From: JALZOC01 sp031361295
Lineage (GTDB): Bacteria > Acidobacteriota > Vicinamibacteria > Vicinamibacterales > 2-12-FULL-66-21
Length of the DNA: 17,558 nt
Assembly (NCBI GenBank): GCA_031361295.1
Contig: JANMCN010000168.1
Span: 1-17,558 of the forward strand
Reading direction: 5' to 3'
The notes beneath the pieces are model-generated. The model saw nothing but the letters and a program-made list of their open reading frames with translations, ran no database searches and was not told the origin of the DNA. Numbering within the stretch: position 1 is the stretch's first letter; the number at the start of each line of letters is the position of its first letter. This document shows positions 13,964 through 17,558 of the stretch, piece after piece. Made by a program: the position numbers and the translations under genes.

Positions 13964-15574
13964 CTACTTCGCGCTGAGCGACGTGAGGAAGGCAATCGCG
14001 TCTGCCCTCTCCCCGGCGGTCTTCAGGTAGAACGGGTGCGGACTCGACGCCCCACGCGAGGGGTTCAGCAGCGTGTCGAGGCTCGGAACCGAGTTGTCGT
14101 GCAGGAACACCGGCTTGCGCGCGAGGTCGAGCAGCAGCGGCAGTGCGATGCCTCGTTCGAGCCCCCTGACACTCGCATTGAGCACCGCCATCTTGTCGTC
14201 GAACGTATTGTGCGGGGTATCCATGATCGGATTCAGCGGCGGCTCGCGCTGCGCCATCACGGCCGGGTTGTCGCCCGGGAAGATCGTCTTCATGGGCACG
14301 ATCATGGGAGGCAGGAAGACGTCCTGGTTGACGTTGTGGCAGGACGTGCAGTTCGTCCGGAACAGGGCCTCGCCTCGCATGGACGCCTGCTTGTCGACTT
14401 TCGCTCCGTCGGGCGCCGGCAGGCTGTTCATATAGGCGTTGAGGTCCAAAAGCTTCTTGTTGTCGACCCGTACGCCGATGGGCGTGGCCTCGTCTCCGGG
14501 CTTGCCCGTCGTCGCGGTCTTGACGAACGGATAGCCCGTCACCCCGGTCGCCGCCAGCACCTTCACGTAGTCGTCGATGATTTCATCGCCCGCCGGGCCG
14601 CCGAGCGTGTGCAGAAACGCGCGCCCGCCTGGGGTGGTGAGATTCGTCAGGTCGAAGAGCACCGTGTAGACGAGATTGGAGAAATTATCGAGCTTGCTGA
14701 TCGCCCCCTCGCTCCCCCACGGGGCGGCGAGGTCGGCGCGAAACATCGGCGTGATGTGCATGGGCGCTCCGTCCCCGTCCGGCGCATCGTCGAACATGCC
14801 GATCGGGTAGAACTGCGGATTGCCGAAGTAGGCGTCGAACTCCGCCTCCGTCGAGTTCTCGGTGAGCCCCTTCGGCGCCCGTCCCAGAGTCTTGCCCTTG
14901 TTGGCGGTCAACTGGAGTTGCGCGAGCGGGTAGAACGCGCGAGTGTTGGCGGCCGTGGCCAGCGTTGCGCCGACGTTCAAGAAATGGGGGGTGGGCCCGT
15001 CGAGCTCCTTGCCAATCGAGCCGCCGTGCGGCAGCGCAAACGTGGAGCCGTCGGTGATCGCGTGGCAGAACGCGCAGGCCACTCCGACTTTGTCGCCTGA
15101 CGCCACGTCGATGCGGCCGTCGCCATTCGAGTCCTTCGCGACGACCCCAATCACCGCATTCGCGTTGATCAGGGCGACGGTCGTGGCGACGTCGTTCAGC
15201 TTTGGTGCGCGTGCGACCGAGAGATCGGTCTTGAGCTCAGCCGCCAGGACCGGCTTGAGCGCATCCGGCACCGCGTCGATATTCACGCTGTATCCCGCCT
15301 TCAGCGCCATCACCGGCGTGAATTTCGCGGCGACGATGCCGAGGGGCAGACGCGCCGCGTCGGTCCAGAAGCCTTCGTTCCCGAAGGTCTCCATGCGAAA
15401 GACTGCCTTGCCGTCGCCGCGGTCGCCTGTGTCGTGCTTGTTGGGATTGTCCTTTGGCGACGGAGGTCCGTCCTGCCAGCCTGCCGCCGTCAGGGCTGCG
15501 ATCCCGATGAAGCAAGAGATCGCCAGGAGCGTGACGATCGGGCTCAGGCGTCGGTCGCGGCGGAATTGACTCAT
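13964..15574 (-). CDS. Exported di-heme c-type cytochrome
   Basis: This is a 536-residue protein with an N-terminal signal or anchor (IVTLLAISCFIGIAALTAAGW) and two heme c attachment sites, CAFCH (167-171) and CTSCH (409-413). The C-terminal segment (FLHDNSVPSLDTLLNPS, then FYLKTAGERADAIAFLTSL) is typical of cytochrome c peroxidase-like di-heme proteins. A dockerin/EF-hand-like loop, DSNGDGRIDVAS (148-159), stands just before the first heme and may bind calcium. It could be a peroxidase or an oxygenase-like di-heme enzyme; catalytic residues cannot be settled by eye. The start, ATG 15574, has GGAG nine bases upstream; TTG 15589 is an in-frame alternative. It appears monocistronic, with a possible TATATC -10 box at 15608-15603. 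Confidence 0.88.
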   Translation of the reverse strand: MSQFRRDRRLSPIVTLLAISCFIGIAALTAAGWQDGPPSPKDNPNKHDTGDRGDGKAVFRMETFGNEGFWTDAARLPLGIVAAKFTPVMALKAGYSVNIDAVPDALKPVLAAELKTDLSVARAPKLNDVATTVALINANAVIGVVAKDSNGDGRIDVASGDKVGVACAFCHAITDGSTFALPHGGSIGKELDGPTPHFLNVGATLATAANTRAFYPLAQLQLTANKGKTLGRAPKGLTENSTEAEFDAYFGNPQFYPIGMFDDAPDGDGAPMHITPMFRADLAAPWGSEGAISKLDNFSNLVYTVLFDLTNLTTPGGRAFLHTLGGPAGDEIIDDYVKVLAATGVTGYPFVKTATTGKPGDEATPIGVRVDNKKLLDLNAYMNSLPAPDGAKVDKQASMRGEALFRTNCTSCHNVNQDVFLPPMIVPMKTIFPGDNPAVMAQREPPLNPIMDTPHNTFDDKMAVLNASVRGLERGIALPLLLDLARKPVFLHDNSVPSLDTLLNPSRGASSPHPFYLKTAGERADAIAFLTSLSAK

Positions 15575-15602
15575 CAGGCCAGTCTCCAAAAGTACGTTCC
15601 AA

Positions 15603-15608
15603 GATATA
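15603..15608 (-). promoter_or_regulatory. Possible -10 box of the di-heme cytochrome gene
   Basis: TATATC on the minus strand lies about 28 bases upstream of ATG 15574. No clear -35 hexamer was found at the usual distance. Confidence 0.3.
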
Positions 15609-15634
15609 CGCGCGCGGGGGCCGTTCCGGATGTT

Positions 15635-15660
15635 CCCCGTCCGGGGCCCTCTCGTGAGGG
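15635..15660. other. Two adjacent small hairpins
   Basis: CCCCG-TC-CGGGG (15635-15646) is followed directly by CCCTC-TCGT-GAGGG (15647-15660). They sit between the hybrid kinase end and the cytochrome promoter and could act in termination or regulation. Confidence 0.3.
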
Positions 15661-15754
15661 AAGAGTTGGGGAATCGGAGGCTGGCGTGTTCACCGCACGA
15701 CCGGGAGAAAGCCGACGATCGCTTGAGCTATAGGGAAGGCGACGATAAGGGAAG

Positions 15755-15769
15755 GACCGGGATCCGGTC
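15755..15769 (-). terminator. Hairpin at the end of the hybrid kinase gene
   Basis: GACCGG-ATC-CCGGTC (minus strand) is a perfect 6-bp stem beginning within the stop codon and followed by a pyrimidine-rich stretch. It is a weak terminator candidate without a long T tract. Confidence 0.35.
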
Positions 15770-17462
15770 AGGCTGGTGAAGATCCGGTTGGAAACGGCCG
15801 GTCGATCTGACGTGCCAGCACCGCCCCCGCGACGGCCAGCAGCCTCTCGGTGTCGAACGGCTTGTCGAGGTGCGCGTCGAAGCCGGCCGCAGTGGTGCGC
15901 TCGTGTTCGGCGCCGTCCGCCAGGGCGGAAACCGCGATGACGGGCGGATGGCCAGGTCCATGGAGGCGCTGCAGCTCAACGAGAAAGGCGAAGCCGTCCA
16001 TGCGCGGCATATGCAGATCGCAAAACACCAGGTCGACGGGCTCGAGAACCAACGTCGCCAGGGCGCCGAGTCCGTCCTCGGCCATGAGCACGATCGCTCC
16101 GAACTGGCGGAGCATCAGGCCGAGGAGATCGCGGGCGTCCTCCTGATCCTCCACGACGAGCGTCCGTACTCCCGCCAGCCTGCCCGCCGCCTCGATTGCC
16201 GACAGCACCGGTGCCCGCGCCGGCGCGGCATCGACGGCGATCGGGAAGGTCATCGTGACTTCCGTGCCGTGTCCCGCGCCTTCGCTGGCGACACTCACGG
16301 ACCCGTTGTGGGCCTCGACCAGGCCCTTCACGAGCGCGAGCCCGATGCCGAGACCCCCGTGCGTCCGCCGAGCACCCTGCTCCTGCTGCCGAAACATGTC
16401 GAACACGAAGGGCAGGAACTCCGCGGAGATGCCCTTCCCCGTGTCACGGATCCGGACCTCGGCCACGCCGGCCTGCCGGGTGACGTTGACGTCCACCCTG
16501 CCACCCCGTCCCGTGAACTTGATCGCATTCAGGAGGACGTTCCTGAACACCTGTTGCAGCCGATCGCGGTCGGCCTGGATCAGGAGGGGCTCGCCTGACT
16601 CGTCGATCCGCAGCGCGACCTGCTTGGAGACCGCCTCCTCGGTGATCGCCTGGACCGCGGCCTGAAGCTCGTCGACCAGGTCGCAGGTGGTCAGCCGGAG
16701 CGTCGTCTGGGTCCGAAGTGTACGGTTGAGCTCCAGCAGATCGTCAACCAGTCTGAGCTGTAGGAGGGCGTTGCGCTCGATCACATCCGCGGCGCGACGG
16801 ACCTGCGGGGTGAACGCCTCTCCTTTGAGGACCTGGGTCCATCCGAGGATGGGGGTCAGCGGTGAGCGGAGCTCGTGGGACAGGACGGCCAGGAACTCGT
16901 CCTTCGCGGCGTCCGCTTTCGTCAGGGCCGCGGCCGTCTCCTGACACTGCCGCGACCGGTGCGTTTCACGCAGCAACGTGTCCCCGAGTAACTGCAACAG
17001 CTCGCCGTGCAGCACCAGCCGCCGTGGAGGCACCGGCTGCTGATGCCGGGCCGCGTCCCACAGACGTCTGAATGGCACGCAACCGTCGCGCGCCAGCCTC
17101 GCGATGGACACCGAGTCGCAGAACTCCACGACCGCGTAGCCGGCCACGGCCGCGCCGACGACCGTGTCCTCGATGACGAGCGCCGTGCCCACGACTGCCA
17201 GGCCCGAAACGGGGGACACGATGACAGGCGGGCGGTGGTCGAAGGCCTGCGCCAGGCACAAACCCGCACACTCGGTGAACAGCCCCGGGTCGTAGCCGAA
17301 TTCCTGGAAGACGGCGTTGAGCGAGGTCACGGGCGCCGGACCGCAGACGAGCTGTCCGCCGGCGTCATACAGCGCGACGGACAGGTGCGTCACCGCGCCG
17401 AACTTGTCGAGCGCGAGACTCCACGCCGGCAGGTCGAACAGCGCGGATCGGGTCTCCTCCAT
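15768..17462 (-). CDS. Hybrid sensor histidine kinase with probable PocR-type sensor and C-terminal receiver
   Basis: This is a 564-residue protein with no membrane segment. Residues about 10-130 resemble a PocR sensory domain (LSVALYDAGGQLV, FTECAGLCLAQAFDH, GTALVIEDTVVGAAVAGY), a domain proposed to bind small organic ligands; its cysteines are retained. Next come HisKA with H196 in SHELRSPLTPILGW, the HATPase domain with N-box RNVLLNAIKF, G1 RDTGKGI and G2 GGLGIGLALVKG, then a receiver domain (about 435-550) with acidic VEDQED, phospho-acceptor D482 in FCDLHMPRMDG and K in LDKPF. All kinase motifs are intact. The start, ATG 17462, has only a weak GGAA ribosome site; it follows a probable upstream gene by 3 bases, so translation may be coupled. 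A downstream DNA-binding partner is not in the window. Confidence 0.9.
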   Translation of the reverse strand: MEETRSALFDLPAWSLALDKFGAVTHLSVALYDAGGQLVCGPAPVTSLNAVFQEFGYDPGLFTECAGLCLAQAFDHRPPVIVSPVSGLAVVGTALVIEDTVVGAAVAGYAVVEFCDSVSIARLARDGCVPFRRLWDAARHQQPVPPRRLVLHGELLQLLGDTLLRETHRSRQCQETAAALTKADAAKDEFLAVLSHELRSPLTPILGWTQVLKGEAFTPQVRRAADVIERNALLQLRLVDDLLELNRTLRTQTTLRLTTCDLVDELQAAVQAITEEAVSKQVALRIDESGEPLLIQADRDRLQQVFRNVLLNAIKFTGRGGRVDVNVTRQAGVAEVRIRDTGKGISAEFLPFVFDMFRQQEQGARRTHGGLGIGLALVKGLVEAHNGSVSVASEGAGHGTEVTMTFPIAVDAAPARAPVLSAIEAAGRLAGVRTLVVEDQEDARDLLGLMLRQFGAIVLMAEDGLGALATLVLEPVDLVFCDLHMPRMDGFAFLVELQRLHGPGHPPVIAVSALADGAEHERTTAAGFDAHLDKPFDTERLLAVAGAVLARQIDRPFPTGSSPA

Positions 17463-17465
17463 CAG

Positions 17466-17558
17466 TCAAGATTTCCGATTCGTCTCTCTCGCCGGATTGC
17501 GAGAGATGAGGTTCTGATAGCTGGTGAACGGCAGCGCGCTCACGGGAACCTGGCGCGG
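17466..17558 (-). CDS. Probable C-terminal tail of an upstream gene (partial)
   Basis: On the minus strand one frame is open from the right edge to TGA at 17466-17468, encoding about 30 residues (RQVPVSALPFTSYQNLIS, then RNPARETNRKS). Its early third codon positions are GC-rich like other genes here. The stop lies 3 bases before the hybrid kinase ATG, as in an operon. Too little is visible to name it. Confidence 0.45.
   Translation of the reverse strand, partial: PRQVPVSALPFTSYQNLISRNPARETNRKS

Noticed and set aside
13853..15100. Long plus-strand open frame opposite the cytochrome
   Set aside because: Arg/Val/Glu-rich antisense translation; the minus strand has two CxxCH sites and a signal peptide.
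1..17558. CRISPR arrays, tRNA genes, insertion sequences or prophage
   Set aside because: No regularly spaced repeats, cloverleaf-like sequences, transposase motifs or phage genes were found by reading both strands.

Overview
The window is high-GC bacterial DNA, densely coding on both strands. The mix of genes (secreted hypothetical proteins, a DUF547 protein, a ScyD/ScyE-type protein, a di-heme cytochrome, multidomain sensor kinases) suggests a soil or environmental Acidobacteriota, perhaps of the Vicinamibacteria type. That placement is inferred from gene style; there is no rRNA or other phylogenetic marker here. I see no tRNA, rRNA, CRISPR array, insertion sequence or phage gene.

Layout. 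(1) 1-584, minus: the 5' part of a secreted conserved protein that runs off the left edge. (2) 795-3199, plus: a PAS-PAS-GAF histidine kinase followed by a stand-alone receiver protein. (3) 6508-3183, minus: a four-gene overlapping operon, msrB - msrA - fatty acid hydroxylase family protein - fused glycosyltransferase/DUF2064 protein. Both methionine sulfoxide reductases carry export signals. (4) 6690-11713, plus: a five-gene operon in which every junction is a 4-bp ATGA overlap: a mercuric-reductase-like flavoprotein, a methylthioribose-kinase-like phosphotransferase, an exported nucleoside hydrolase, a TVP38/TMEM64 membrane protein and a DUF547 protein. (5) 12441-11866, minus: a secreted glycine-rich hypothetical protein. 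(6) 12752-13810, plus: a ScyD/ScyE-family exported protein. (7) 15574-13964, minus: an exported di-heme cytochrome c. (8) 17462-15768, minus: a hybrid histidine kinase with a probable PocR-type sensor domain, preceded by the likely tail of another gene at the right edge.

The most interesting part is the divergent pair of operons (3) and (4). The 181-bp region between them carries the same bipartite element, GGGAATAAA - 14 nt - GGTATCC, once on each strand. Each copy faces outward and lies at promoter distance from the first gene. It looks like an ECF-sigma-type promoter, so the exported Msr system and the flavoprotein operon probably form one regulon. Together the operons encode exported methionine sulfoxide repair, a MerA-like flavoprotein, a nucleoside hydrolase lacking the usual catalytic His, an MTR-kinase-like enzyme and a fusion of the two transferase types known as 'rSAM/selenodomain-associated'. 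The hypothesis is an envelope-stress regulon coupled to salvage of a 5'-modified nucleoside. Neither the substrate nor the sigma factor can be read from this window.
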